64,000 nucleotides of DNA from Paralichthys olivaceus (Eukaryota > Chordata > Actinopteri > Pleuronectiformes > Paralichthyidae): contig NC_091093.1 of NCBI RefSeq assembly GCF_024713975.1, positions 18,287,501 to 18,351,500 on the forward strand, written 5' to 3'. Below are positions 1 through 11,831 of this stretch, piece after piece. The position numbers and the translations under genes were made by a program. The first letter of the stretch is position 1, and every line of letters starts with the position of its first letter. Under the pieces are notes generated by a model, which was not told where the DNA came from, did no database searches, and worked only from the letters and a program-made list of their open reading frames with translations.

Positions 1-1777
1 GGCAAACCACCAAACACAAGTATGACTGCAATCCGTAGGCTCACCTGTTTTCCACCCACTGAGACAGCAACGTATTTATCCTCATCTGACTTGAAATACA
101 TTCAAACGAATTGCGTGTCATGTCAGATCGGTCGAACTAGACAGCCCTACATGTGAAGTTATGTAGCCCAAGTTAGCATTGAGACTAGAAACAGGGAAGG
201 AGTTAGCCTGGATCTCTATGAAGATAAGCAATTATGTAGCCTTTATTGTATTTATTTTTAGTTCATACAAACCTCAGTGTAAAAAACGACAATTTGCTCT
301 TTTAGTATTAGTTTTCAGTCATTATTTATTTATATATTTTATTAGTAGTATTATATATTTTATTACTGCCATTTCAATTTTTTGGCTAGTCTTTTCCTGT
401 CTTCATGCTTAGCTAAGCTAACAAGCAGTTCACTGTAGTTGTTCACCATAGAGCGAATCAGCATACTTTTTCCAAAATTCAACAGTTCAACTGTTCCTTT
501 AAACACAAAATCTTTTGAGTGTGTGATCCAAGATGAAAACTCAAATACTCTTTGTTAATACAATCACAGCGAACATAAAAACACTTAAAATTAGCTTGTG
601 GCGTCAGAGTTTTGAACCTTGTGGACTGACTTCTGATTGAAGCTGCTGATAATAAACAGATAAAAGGGCTGAAACTGTGTCAGCCACTTGGAAGATATGT
701 TTGAGTCTTGAGGCATCAGAGATTCACACTAGAACAATAAAGAGTAAGAATGTATGACTAGAAACCTAATGCCAAAATTGAGAAAACTGAGAAGCCATTT
801 CATAACAATCACTGTCCTAAACAAAAAGTTATTGATAGGTCTCCTCAGGCCTTTAGCAATTATTGAAAATGTACAAACGTTCTGCCCTTGATCTTTCTCC
901 AGATTTATGGCAATGTGTCCTTTGGACTGAGCCTGCACCTCAAGCTATTAATTACTTAAGAGGATTTGGTGTGAAGTCTAATCAAGCAAAACCACAGCAA
1001 ACTGGGAAACCAGTGATCAAGATTCAGCAAACACAACCGCCATTAAACCAAATAAAGTTGCTCTGGCGTTTCTCCTAAGAAAAGTCATATTCTATTGCAG
1101 CAGGTTGTGGCTTGCTGTGTCGGTGACAGATGAAAACTGTCAGTTCAGCTGATGACGTCGGACTTTACTCAGCAAATAGAAAAAACCTCCATCTTTGCCA
1201 AAGATACAGGGATTGGCAAGAGGAAGACCAAACATGACAAAACAATACCCACGTAATAATAATAATGCAATTTTCATTGAGATGACTAATGTTTAGAACT
1301 GTTAAATGGTATAAGGAGAATCAGACGAATGTCTGAAATTATTTAAAACTTGAACTTTGAACTTAAATATCTTTGAAGAAATATGTGATTTAGAGATATC
1401 CCCAAAAAGTAGAAGTAAAAAGAAAGACTGTGAATAATCTATTATTGAAAAAAGAGTTAAAAGGTTATTCTTGACTGAAGGGATAACTGGAAAAAACAGG
1501 ATAAAGGTGACACAAATAATTTGCATAAAATGTTACTCAGTTGAAACCAAGTTCACCCTGACTTGTCCTGAGGCAACACACTAAAATGTATGTGGGGGCT
1601 AGATGCCAATGTTAATGAAACTATAAAAGGACAACAAGGTTAAAATGTCTATAATGCAGTAAGGTCGAAGTCACTGGCTCCTTGATATTTTGACTTTTCA
1701 TGAAAGAGCTACAGCTTTTTAGATACATATTTACCTACCGTTTATAATTACCCATAACTGAATATACACTGAGTTAA

Positions 1778-1850
1778 CATTTTATTAGGAACACCTAGCT
1801 TATTCAGTCTAATGCAACAATGCTGCAATAAATCCTCCCTAGGGCTGGAC
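1778..1850. repeat. fragment of a dispersed fish repeat
   Basis: CATTTTATTAGGAACACCTA, then AGTCTAATGCAACAATGCTG and CAATAAATCCTCC: lines I recognise from a repeat common in fish genomes. Only one end is visible. Confidence 0.5.
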
Positions 1851-4800
1851 TGCATGCAAAAGGGGTTATAAAAAGATTTATTCCAAAAGGTACAGAGGAC
1901 GCTTCACCCAAATCAGTTCTTATCCTTACACAGTCAAAACCTAGCACAAAGGACTTATTACCAACAGGACTATCTGTTGTCAGAGGCTTCCTCAGACATT
2001 CCTCATGCTATTTGTACTTTTGTAATAGGTTTAGTATTATTTAAAAGATATCACATAAGGGAAGTACTGATTTTTGTGTCTACATCATATTCAAATTCTT
2101 CTGATGTTTTGTTTCAGTTTCGTGGTGAGAACTGGTGCCGTTTATGTGCTGATTTCAACTGGATTTGTCACTGCTGCCACAGTGTCATTTTTAAGGGAAG
2201 ACATTTTTATATAACCATTAAAAACAAATGTAACACAAAATGCGTGGGGGTGGTGTTTCTTTAGAAGATAGTGAGTTCGTCAAAGCTTATCCTCTGTACA
2301 GATAAAAGTTTTGTGTGTGGGTACAATAAACGGTTGGTTTGTCGTCCCCTTCAATGCCAGCTCACCTCCCTAAACAAAATAGTATCACACTGAATAGAGT
2401 TATAATCTCAAGGAACAGATAAAGGTGTTACTTCTTCTTTCAAAGCTCAGAGAATTCATCGGCTACGATTAGTTTTTTTGGCCTACCAGACATAACCCTC
2501 AGCGTCCAAACCTATGTCAAGTGTCAATTAAGTCAAGAAAGCAAAGAAAATACTAACAATGACAGGATGCAAGAGGAAAACTGACTGTCCAGTGCTGCTG
2601 TTCACTTCCGCCATGCCAGTCTGCCGAGGAAGTAGAACATGACTCAGAATAAAGGACTTAAAACACAGGATATTGAGATACCACAACCTGGGGCTGGAGG
2701 ATGGATTCTTTGTCTACGTTATGCCAAAGATATTCAGTGTTTCTAAAGGTCATAAATTACTTCTCTGTATGAGCCTTTATAAGGAAACTTTTTGATATGA
2801 CAGGCCATTGTGAAATGCAAATTGGCTAGCTCCATCCCCTGAATGGCTTCGTAAACCTATTTTTTTAAGCCGACATATTGGCTGTAGCATAAGTCAGTTG
2901 CTCTGGACATTCTCTGGAGGTTTTTCTCCCAGACCCCAAGTAAAAACTCATGTGAAAATACAACAGAAAAATGTCCCAACGTTTCTACCATGCGACAGAT
3001 GCAATACTGAAAAAATTCCTGGAAATAATTCAAATATCTAAGGATGAAAAAGAGGAGCCATATGTCCAAAAGACGCCAAAGAAGATGTCAACTTGGTAAG
3101 ACAATGAGATTCAAGACCTTTTGGTCAAACAAGTGCAGATGCTTGTGTTGATCTCCTGCCTCATGCATGCTAAGCCACCCCTCACTTGAAAGCTCCTGAC
3201 ATTTTCTTGTTGTTATGAAAGCATATGACCCGGAGAATCTCCTGTTGTATATGAGAAAGGCAAAGACCCACTTAAGTGAGGGAGCATTGTGGGATTGTGG
3301 GACACAAATGGAAAAGTGAGACATGTGTGGAGGTTTTTACAATTTCAAAATTTGGGATTTACCCCAAAACAAACTAAGGGAGAAGCTTCCCAAAAACTTG
3401 ACCTAGAAAAATGTGAGAACAACACTGGCAGCAACAAGATGTATCACTCACTAACATGAGTCAAAGAGTAGAAACAAATAGGGGGTGTCTACTGATGATG
3501 ACTGCAATGTCTACAATTTATTTAAAAATTTCAAGACCACTGTATTAAAGATATCACTTCCAACTATAAATTCACTTGGTGATGAGGCTGGAAGAAAAGG
3601 ACAACATGGCAGGATGATTGATGAGCTAATTATAGACAACAACAGCAATAACAGCATAATTCATTACCAACACATCACCAACAAAATGCAGCTAATTTGT
3701 CAGGTCTGATAGCAGAAGGGAAGGGGTGGTGAGTCGACCACTTTCAATTTAAAGCTGATTTTAGTATTTTATAATCAAACAATACACCCTCACAACATTC
3801 AGCCTCCGAGAAGAACAAAGCCTTGAATCTGCAGCTCTCTGGCACAGTCTCAACTATAACTAAATATGATAAGCAGCACCGGGGAGGGTTTATTGTAAGG
3901 CTGCTATATTGGATTACATGGATCTGGTGCTCTGGTTTGTGGTGTCAGCGTACATGTAAAACTCTATACTGTAAAATAAACACCGGTTTTCTTGTCTAAC
4001 AGGTGGTCTTTACACATTCTTTGTATCATTTGTGTTTTAACTTTATTGTAAACAGGCCATATTTATCCTAATTTAAGCACAGACAATATAGACAAACTGG
4101 GTCTTGCACATTCACAAAACACCTTGCTCGTACGTCAACCTTCTTAAATCAATCGATCATGTTTATAGGTACTAGTTCCAAGCATATGCCTCCACTATGT
4201 TGCTTCTTATTTACAGTGGACATACTCCTGCCAATGGAGATTCAACACACTTCACATTTTATTTTTTAGTTCAGAATCATCTTGCCCTGGAGAGAAACGC
4301 AAGGAGCGAACGTGAGATCTCACAAGTGCTTTTGGCTTTTCACAGACGAGTGTGAGAAACCCTGCACAAGATGACTGGACACATAAGCCTTATGAATCTC
4401 TTCATCTTTTGTTAAACAAGCAAGAGACTGTGTGAACTGATCGATTTCTTTCGATTTTGGCCGATGAGGTCAACATTGTCTACAGTTTCATCAACACAGA
4501 TCCTACGCTGAACTACATTCATCTTTATGGACGGGACACAGAAACACAGAGAGGCAGAAATTCCGCTTAACAAAAGAGAACAAAATACTGCTGCAAGCTT
4601 TGACTAGAAGCTACAGTATATTGCTCACCACTAGTTTTTCTAAGTAATACCCTGCTTCACATTCATTGACCCAGAAAAAAATGTGTACCTAAACTAGGCC
4701 AAGCAGACACAACATATATGTAATATTTTAGAGGTTTCACAAGTTTGATGACTTCATTGCTGATCATAAAAGCTGTAAAGGTTCTTGAAACTGTCACACG

Positions 4801-4889
4801 TTAAAATCACAAACATATAACACATAAAGTACACATCTACAAATACTGACACACAATATATACAGTATGGCAGTATTAATATCACCAAA

Positions 4890-5260
4890 GAAAATATCAA
4901 GACACAACAATTAATCATTTAAATAATATTTCAGTAATTATTATTTCTATATTTTTCAGATATTAATTTTTGTTGAATATTTTCTTACTTTTTATGTATA
5001 TAGGGTTTTCTACTAATATTCTACAATTATTTTGCTAATTTCTTTTTTTACTAGTTTTAATGATTTAGGTTTTTTATACTTTTTTTATAGAAATTATATT
5101 TCCGTAATATTTTTTATATAAAATATTTTTAATATTTAACTGTAATTTTATTTGAATGTCTTTTGGGATATTCTACTGATATTTTCAAACTATATTTATA
5201 ACTAAGATATCTTTTGTCAGATATTTCATCAATATTTCTTTAATAGATATTTTACTTGTT
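4890..5260. other. strongly AT-rich low-complexity stretch in nfat5 intron 1
   Basis: About 370 bases of almost only A and T with recurring ATATTT, TTTTTATA and CTACTAATATTCTAC-like pieces. No reading frame. It could be a decayed AT-rich repeat or a matrix-attachment-like stretch; nothing decides. Confidence 0.5.
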
Positions 5261-8200
5261 TTTGCACTGATCCCAAAATTGCTGACAACAGCCGTTGTGT
5301 GCAAAGCAGAAATATTTACTAAGGATCGTGTGAAAAAAAAGAATGAACAAATTGCAATTTTAAAATCCAAGTAATTGCTCAAGACTTCATCAAACACACA
5401 CACGCACCCATGCACACACAGCGTGTATGTCCGTAACAGGTTAAACCACTCATACATTGATTTGCTGTGGCCAAAACAAAGTCACAAGTGTGCAGTAAAT
5501 ACCAGAGAGGTGACATTATGACCTGACCCTGATTAGAGTTTTACTGGAGTTTGGTTTGCATTAATGATTAATTAAAGGGATTCAAAAGATGATAAGCAAA
5601 GAAAGTCACACCATGTTCCGGGGTGTGAGTAATCTGCATTCACTGGATCATTTGTTTTATAGGATGCACTGAATGAGTTTAGTTAAGGTTAACAGTTAAC
5701 TTCTACTGGGAACATACAGTACCAGAAATCTTTATCTACCACCAGCTTTGTGTAGATTCATTAATTCAATGTAATAAAAGAGATATCCTTTTAAGAACTT
5801 CCCTGGCCATTCGACACTACAAATGCCACTTCAGTCAAAATGCAGGTACAACTCTTGAGTTCCTCAGAAGGATCTTGTAGTGAAACACAGAACGGCCAAC
5901 CGGAGCAAAACAGCTTAAAAAGTGACGGCCTTTAGTGAACCTTTCAGAAACCTCTAATCAATTTGGTACTATTGGCTGAGCTCATATTGCTGTTGCATCC
6001 AGAGTTGGCTGCTGGGCATGCATTATTTAATTTCAAGTGTGTTAATCCACTGCATGCAAAAAACTGGAGTTTTAACACATTATAGCCTGGGGGGAAATAG
6101 TAGTTCTTCACATGATGATGTCAAAAGATGAAATAAGGAGACAAACAAAGACCAATATATCGTCAAGTGCAATTATACGGTTGCATCATTTGTGAAAAAA
6201 AACTAACTGAGCAGAAGCACGTCAATTAAACTTGTCTGAAATATGCAGAACAGGTTTGGGTCCATGTTTAACAGATGATGACAAGGTAAGGACTGATTTG
6301 GAGACAAAATACTATCTCTATCATGACTTAGTTATATCAATTTTTAAAAAAGAGTAATAGCAGATATAGTTTAAGCTTTATTTTGTGTTAAAAATACTGA
6401 TTTGCATGCACCTACTGATTTCTTTATGATAGACGAGACTAACCCAACACAAAAAATCTATTTATGAAAAAAATAAACTTTATCAGATGTTTTCTCTGTA
6501 CGGTATTTTGTCTTTCATCATCAGAGCGAGAACAAGCTTTCAAGGCACTCAAGTATTTTTGAGCACATGCCGCTGAGTTTGCTTAACACGGCAGTCAATA
6601 TTAATACAGTGCTATTTAAGCCCAGGTTTACACACGGAGCAGCCAGAGGGTTAATGATTGACCAGGCTTTGGCGGGTGTCAATAAAAACATTTTTTTTTA
6701 AACCGTGTTCGTACAATTGTTAACCAGGTTTGATGGAACTTATGGGAAAAGCCATAACATTCTTCACCTTTGATGTGGAGCTGATGGGACGTTTTATGGC
6801 ATCCACAAACCCCCAGTTCTTATGGTAGCATTCCTATTCTGAGAGCCATTGTTACTGAGTGTTTTTCCCTGAACTATTACAAATACGAGTTCCTCATAAT
6901 GTTTGAATCACACAGTGCTACTGACAGAAGAATCTGTCTAAGCAGAAATAACGAGATTCAACAAAGCTGCACAACATAACCCTCTGTTTGTTGTGTCCAT
7001 GCGAGAGAATCACTCCTTCGGATCCAGGCTCGTCCTATCACTTGTCAATACTGAGGAATTGAACTACTTCAACAACGAGGACAATACTATAGGATGGGGG
7101 TGGGGAAGGGGGGGAACCGGCCTTGTCGGCATGATGCAAAACTCTGTTCACCTCTCACACAGAGTCGAGTCAACTATCCTGACACACATACACAATAGTG
7201 TGATTAGTAAGCAAACAAAGTAGACTATTGAACATGTTACCATTGGTCCAGATCTAAAAGGGAATTTTGACTTACTCATTAATGATTAAAGGTTTTGGAT
7301 AAAAGTCAAAAGAATCTGAATACATCAGTAAATAATATCGTGAGTTAAATCAAAACTGATCTCAGAGAATAGTCTTTAATCTTTTTCATTTCCAATTAGT
7401 TCTATTGCACTCGACTGGTCAGTTCATCTATTTGCTGTATATCGACTGGGATTCAATAGTGTTTCACTGCTTGATGAGTGATCGTGAAAATCTTAACCAA
7501 TGTGATTATTATAAAAAGTTTGTTATGTTTTTACATCAGTGGGTTCTGGCTGATCAACAAGCCATTTTCTTTATTTTTCCTATCTGCACTTTTTTTTACA
7601 GAATAATCAGGGCTGTCCTTATCATGGAGGTATCCTCTGACAGTAAACTTTCATGTTCAACTGTTTTTCAAAGATGTCAATGCTTTGAGTGAAACATCCA
7701 TTCACTCCCATTAAATTATAAAATGATGCTTAGAGTCATTATACAACTAGTGGTAAGAGAGAGAAGTTTTTTCTCTTCCCCTTTTCCCTGAGACGGTATA
7801 AAATATGATTTCCACTGTAATGTGTCTTGCATGGTTGGTTATAATTCTGAAACAACCATAAGTTGACTCCACAATGAAGCAAATGTTTTTTACACCTCTT
7901 CACTTGCATAGATTGGATGTGAACGGGAGAAGGTTAGCCACTGATACATTTCGGTATGTACTTGGATCAGGGGACAGATCCAGGAATTAGTTTTCAACAT
8001 TTATGTGGATTTTTCAAGGAATAATTTGGAAATCTTGATTAAAAGAACAGAGGAATTGATATCTATTAGTGTGTGAAATTTGGCAGCTTTGGTGTCCTGA
8101 CTGTGCAAGCTGTTTTCAGACATTACCTGCGGGTAAAATCTGGAAATTTCTGCGCATTGGGAGGTTTTCTGCACAGACACATTCACAACAGTAACAAATC

Positions 8201-9078
8201 CTCCAAATTATACAGGTGAGAGGTGGAGCAGCCAGGTGCAGCGGACACAGCCAGGAAGTGGCGTATTAACTCAGCTGCGTAGATCACCCCGACACCGTTG
8301 TCGGCTGTTATCGCCTCAAACTCTCGTCATCTTTGTCGGTGTGTCATTGCTTTTTCATTTTTGCATCTGTCGCGCATTAGAAACATCACCAGACTCGCTC
8401 ACAGTGAATCCAGCGGGGGATCCCCTGCTGCATTCGCCCAACGAATTCTCCTGGATTTCTACGGACTTTAAACTGGTAGGTCAGACAGATAAAGTCCGTA
8501 GAAAGTGCATCTCACTCTGACATTTGCGATCACAACAGCACCTCCTCTGGAGAAAATACTGAGGACATTTGGAGTCCCGAGCAGGTCTGACAGCAGCCCC
8601 AGTCACTCCTCTGCCTGAGGGTTGCCTGAGGCTCCCACACCCAGGCTGGCACACTTTGTAGTTTGTGTTAATGGCAGGAGAGAGTGAGTGTTAGAGAGTG
8701 TAGTACTCTCAGGAGCAGAGTGGTGCCTCCGAGGGGGCTGGGGGGGCACCGGTGGACAAACAGCCCACAGAATATTTACGGCACTGCTTGGTTTTTTTAG
8801 CTGGCAGGGGACAAGTAAACTGGTCTAACCGGTGTGCAGGGAAAAAAATCTTCACCTTGCTTTGCTCAAGGAAACAACATTTTAGAACATGGGGAACAGA
8901 TTGAATAGTGACTGACACACACACATGTTTGTACTTTATCTTAGTGAGGACACTCATTGGCACAATACGTTCCCCTTCCCCTAACACTAACCGTCCAAAC
9001 TAAATGCCTGAACCGAACCCTTAAACCGAGTGTTGACCGTCAAACAGCCCCTTGGAGAAGTGTCCTCAGCTTCCAAAA

Positions 9079-9079
<1 letters not shown>

Positions 9080-9134
<55 letters not shown>
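9080..9134. repeat. (CA)n microsatellite in nfat5 intron 1
   Basis: About 27 CA units, starting 69 bases past the exon 1 splice donor on the nfat5 strand. Confidence 0.97.
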
Positions 9135-9136
<2 letters not shown>

Positions 9137-9202
9137 GCAGGTAGGCAGCGAGTTACACGCACACTCTACAGACAGCAGAGGGGGGAGAGGTGTGGTAGTT
9201 AC

Positions 9203-9281
9203 CTCGGTGGTGGAGGAGGGCTCCGGGAGAAGTCAGCTCGAGGTCCCCGCTGAAGAGCAGCGAGGTGAAGTCAGAGGGCAT
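9203..9281 (-). CDS. nfat5: NFAT5 (TonEBP), first coding exon only
   Basis: NFAT5 is the tonicity-responsive Rel-family transcription factor that switches on osmolyte transporter and synthesis genes. The ATG is at 9281-9279 (minus strand). It opens 26 codons starting MPSDFTSLLFSGDLEL and ending LLHHR, then one base before a GTAACT splice donor at 9202. As I recall it, vertebrate NFAT5 starts MPSDF-SLL--DL-L-SP and its first exon also ends after an Arg codon plus one base, so both sequence and splice phase fit. The DNA-binding Rel domain is encoded further downstream, outside the window. The exon sits at the inner edge of a CpG-rich promoter, as expected for a first exon. Only 79 bases are seen, so the identity rests on a short match plus context. 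Confidence 0.8.
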
Positions 9282-9660
9282 CGCACTCCTTCGTGCTGCG
9301 GGGGAACCGGACACCAGCGGTCAGACCACAGCGCGAGCGGCTGGTGATGGTCGGTGGAGTCTCTCGTGTCGCTGTCACAGTGAAAAGTCAAGCCAGCCTC
9401 TGGTCAGCGCTCTCTCTCGCTGTCTCTCTCTCTGTCTCTCTCGCTGTCTCTCTCCCTCTCTCTCTCTCCTCACTGTGTTTACTTGTGCTCAACTGCGGCC
9501 GCTGTCACTCAGACCCTCAACGGCCCGGGCCGGCCCCGCCCACCTGGCTCCTCCCACAGAGCGTGTTCCAGGTTCCAGGGCCCCTCCAGCCAGCAGGAGA
9601 CCCGACCCCGCGCCACGCCCACACACGTGACGCAACACGCAGAGAGCTACGCAGGGGTTG
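9282..9660 (-). promoter_or_regulatory. nfat5: nfat5 5' UTR and CpG-rich promoter
   Basis: The stretch upstream of the nfat5 ATG is rich in CpG compared with its AT-rich surroundings. On the plus strand it shows a pyrimidine (CT)n run at 9409-9470 (GA-rich in the nfat5 sense), GCGGCCGC near 9495, a GC box CCCCGCCC at 9534-9541, and an E-box CACGTG at 9624-9629 followed by ACGCAA. The pattern is that of a TATA-less CpG-island promoter. The transcription start cannot be placed from sequence alone. Confidence 0.65.
9409..9470. repeat. (CT)n-rich tract in the nfat5 promoter
   Basis: CT units interrupted by G (TCGCTG, CTGTCTCTC). GA-rich on the nfat5 coding strand. Confidence 0.9.
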
Positions 9661-11514
9661 TTTACAAAGAGTCTGGATCGTAGATGAGCAAATGTGAAAA
9701 AGCTGCTTTTACTATGTGTCTCAAAGATATTTGAGTTTACCAGCTAGTTCAATCATTCCGTTATGTTTTGTTTGTAATGTACCTTTTTTACTCATTTGTC
9801 AATAGAAACATATTTAATATTGTATTTGTGCTCTAATGTTGTGCTTCATTCTTCTATCTTTATATATGCAGTCCACATTACGTTTATGTTTGTACTATCA
9901 ACATGGCAACTTTCCCTTTTGTGGGACTGCTAATGGATTATTTGATTACTTGCCATAAATGCATCAGTTTATCTGCAATTTCTAACTTGCAAAATAATAT
10001 TCTAGGAAATGTGATTGGGTGGCTAACCTATTTAAGACGGCTTATCATTATCACAAATGTCTGCCTGATGAAGGTCTATTACCCAAACATCACAGCATAC
10101 TAACTTACTGATTGCAAGTTGGACAGTGTGCGGCAGCTCTTTTCACAGTTTTTTAAAGGATTATCTTATCCCATATTATAATACAATAAAATAATATAAT
10201 AATAAACTCTATTTATAGAGCACTTTTCTTAATAAGGTAACAAAGTGCTTTCTGTGGGGGCCCGAAAGCTCTTTCAGTATAAGAAATTCTGTGGGACTTT
10301 CATTCCCACTGTCGTCAGATTCTTTATCACCAGTCATAATTAAAATAAATGTAGAATTGTTATTCATACCACAACTAATCTTTTTGCTGAACAGAACCTT
10401 TTGCACATTTGTATGTATGTCTATATATCTGTACAACATATTCCAATAAATTCCATTATTCCATATTTATGCCTCTAATTTTGTTATTTTCACACATTAT
10501 TAACACATTCAAAATAAAATGGTTGAAGCACTTCTTTATTTGCTCTTATGTCTTGAGTTAAAGTTCCTTCTCATCAGAATTTATGAAACCCCATCAGATC
10601 ATCAAACGTTTACAGGAAAATGTTTCTCCCATGGTCTCTCGTCTTCAAAAGATTTTCAACTCACATGTATTTCCTTTTGAACAGTAAGTACACTGTTTTC
10701 ACAATACAAGTGTTGATTCTTGTAGAACTGGCTTCAGCATTATAATCTGTTTTTGGGGCTTAAACTAACTTGTCAGCAGTGTATTCATGCATCCTAGAAT
10801 CACCTCACTGTTCACCCGGTCTCAGCCGACTCGTCCTGTCTGCTCTGCTGTTGGCATTTGTTGTCATCTGACCTTTACATTCTGTTATCAATATCACTTT
10901 GTGTTCTAAGAGTGTGTCCTTTCATATCACAAACCTACAAAACACCTACCTACAAGTTAGACAGTGCGTTCATCACACAAAGACACGATGAAAAACAACG
11001 ATCAGTGATGATTGATTGAAAACTTCAGCCTCTATTTCAGTACACTGGGGTTTAATGAAATTGATTAGACCCCTGGTTGAATCTAACAATGTAGCCCACC
11101 ACTGACTTTATTCAAACCCACAGGTGACAGTACAACATGATGAAATGGTAAAAAGACACCTGGAGATAGATGTCAAGTGTGTACTGATGTTTATGGTTCA
11201 CTTCCCCTGACTGTATCACATATTACTATGTATTTTGACTATATACATGCAGTAAAATGATATGTTTGGTGCAGATTCAGAACAAAATCTGAATCTAGTG
11301 AATTAAAATGTGGTTTCATACGGGGACTGTTGGTCAATAGGCGCCATTCTAGTATAATCACTGAATCATCTAATACTGGACATGGTTGACAAATTTAAAC
11401 TGAATGCTGAAGTAAATCCTGCTTAATATATATAAAGTTTATTGTTTTACAGCCAATGCTTTTTTTATCAGATCAGACTGATGCAAATATAACATTTTAC
11501 TAGTATCATGAATA
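9661..11514. other. spacer between the nfat5 promoter and the pkd1l2 3' end
   Basis: No supported coding sequence on either strand. It holds a small fragment of the fish repeat family beginning ATTTATAGAGCACTTTTCT at 10207-10262, and a fragment of dispersed repeat family A at about 11265-11350. The rest is AT-rich unique-looking sequence. Confidence 0.6.
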
Positions 11515-11520
11515 TTTATT
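11515..11520 (-). terminator. pkd1l2: candidate poly(A) signal of pkd1l2
   Basis: TTTATT on the plus strand reads AATAAA on the minus strand, 312 bases past the pkd1l2 stop codon. It is a plausible end for a short 3' UTR, but other AT-rich hexamers nearby could serve instead. Confidence 0.4.
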
Positions 11521-11831
11521 TAGTGGAATGAAACTATTGGACAGGGTTTTGTCACAGAAGCACATGTATTTGTTCAACAAATATACTGAAGCCTACATAC
11601 AGTGCCTCACAGCAAAACATAAGGATTACCCTTTGTTCCTGCTTTGTCTTTGCTCTCTATATAATAACAGCGGATCTGCAGCCTTAGAGAGAAATGCTAA
11701 TAATTTACAGACTTGCAAACCTTCAGTCACAAAGCAACAACATGTAGGTTTTCATTAAAGAGGAAATAAGGCTCTAGCAAAAGCAATAACTGACACAAAG
11801 CACAGTGGAGGTCTGCCTGAAGTGTAACACA

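Larger units (their letters stand above)
1..9202 (-). other. nfat5: nfat5 intron 1 (partial, runs off the left edge)
   Basis: This is the stretch downstream of the nfat5 first exon on the minus strand. No reading frame here looks like conserved protein, and nothing resembling the expected second nfat5 exon was seen on the minus strand, so that exon probably lies beyond base 1. Visible contents: a repeat fragment at 1778-1850, a strongly AT-rich low-complexity stretch at about 4890-5260, a dispersed-repeat fragment near 7955-8050, a CpG-richer stretch at about 8215-8480, and a (CA)n tract at 9080-9134. A very long first intron is usual for vertebrate NFAT5. That it is all intron is inferred from the exon at 9203-9281. 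Confidence 0.7.

Noticed and set aside
2870-3330. Possible decayed transposon with GGACATTCTCTGGAGG and CCGGAGAATCTCC near its two halves
   Set aside because: The lines look familiar from fish repeats, but I could not define ends, inverted repeats or a target duplication.
1-9202. Further nfat5 exons
   Set aside because: I looked on the minus strand for the next N-terminal segment and for Rel-domain sequence and saw neither.
8957-9347. Plus-strand reading frames of about 100 residues over the (CA)n tract and nfat5 exon 1
   Set aside because: They consist of Thr-His repeats from the microsatellite and are antisense to the real nfat5 exon.
9265-9697. Long plus-strand frames of 120-134 residues in the GC-rich nfat5 promoter
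   Set aside because: Open frames are expected by chance in GC-rich DNA; composition is Ser/Leu/Arg from the CT tract, with no recognisable domain.
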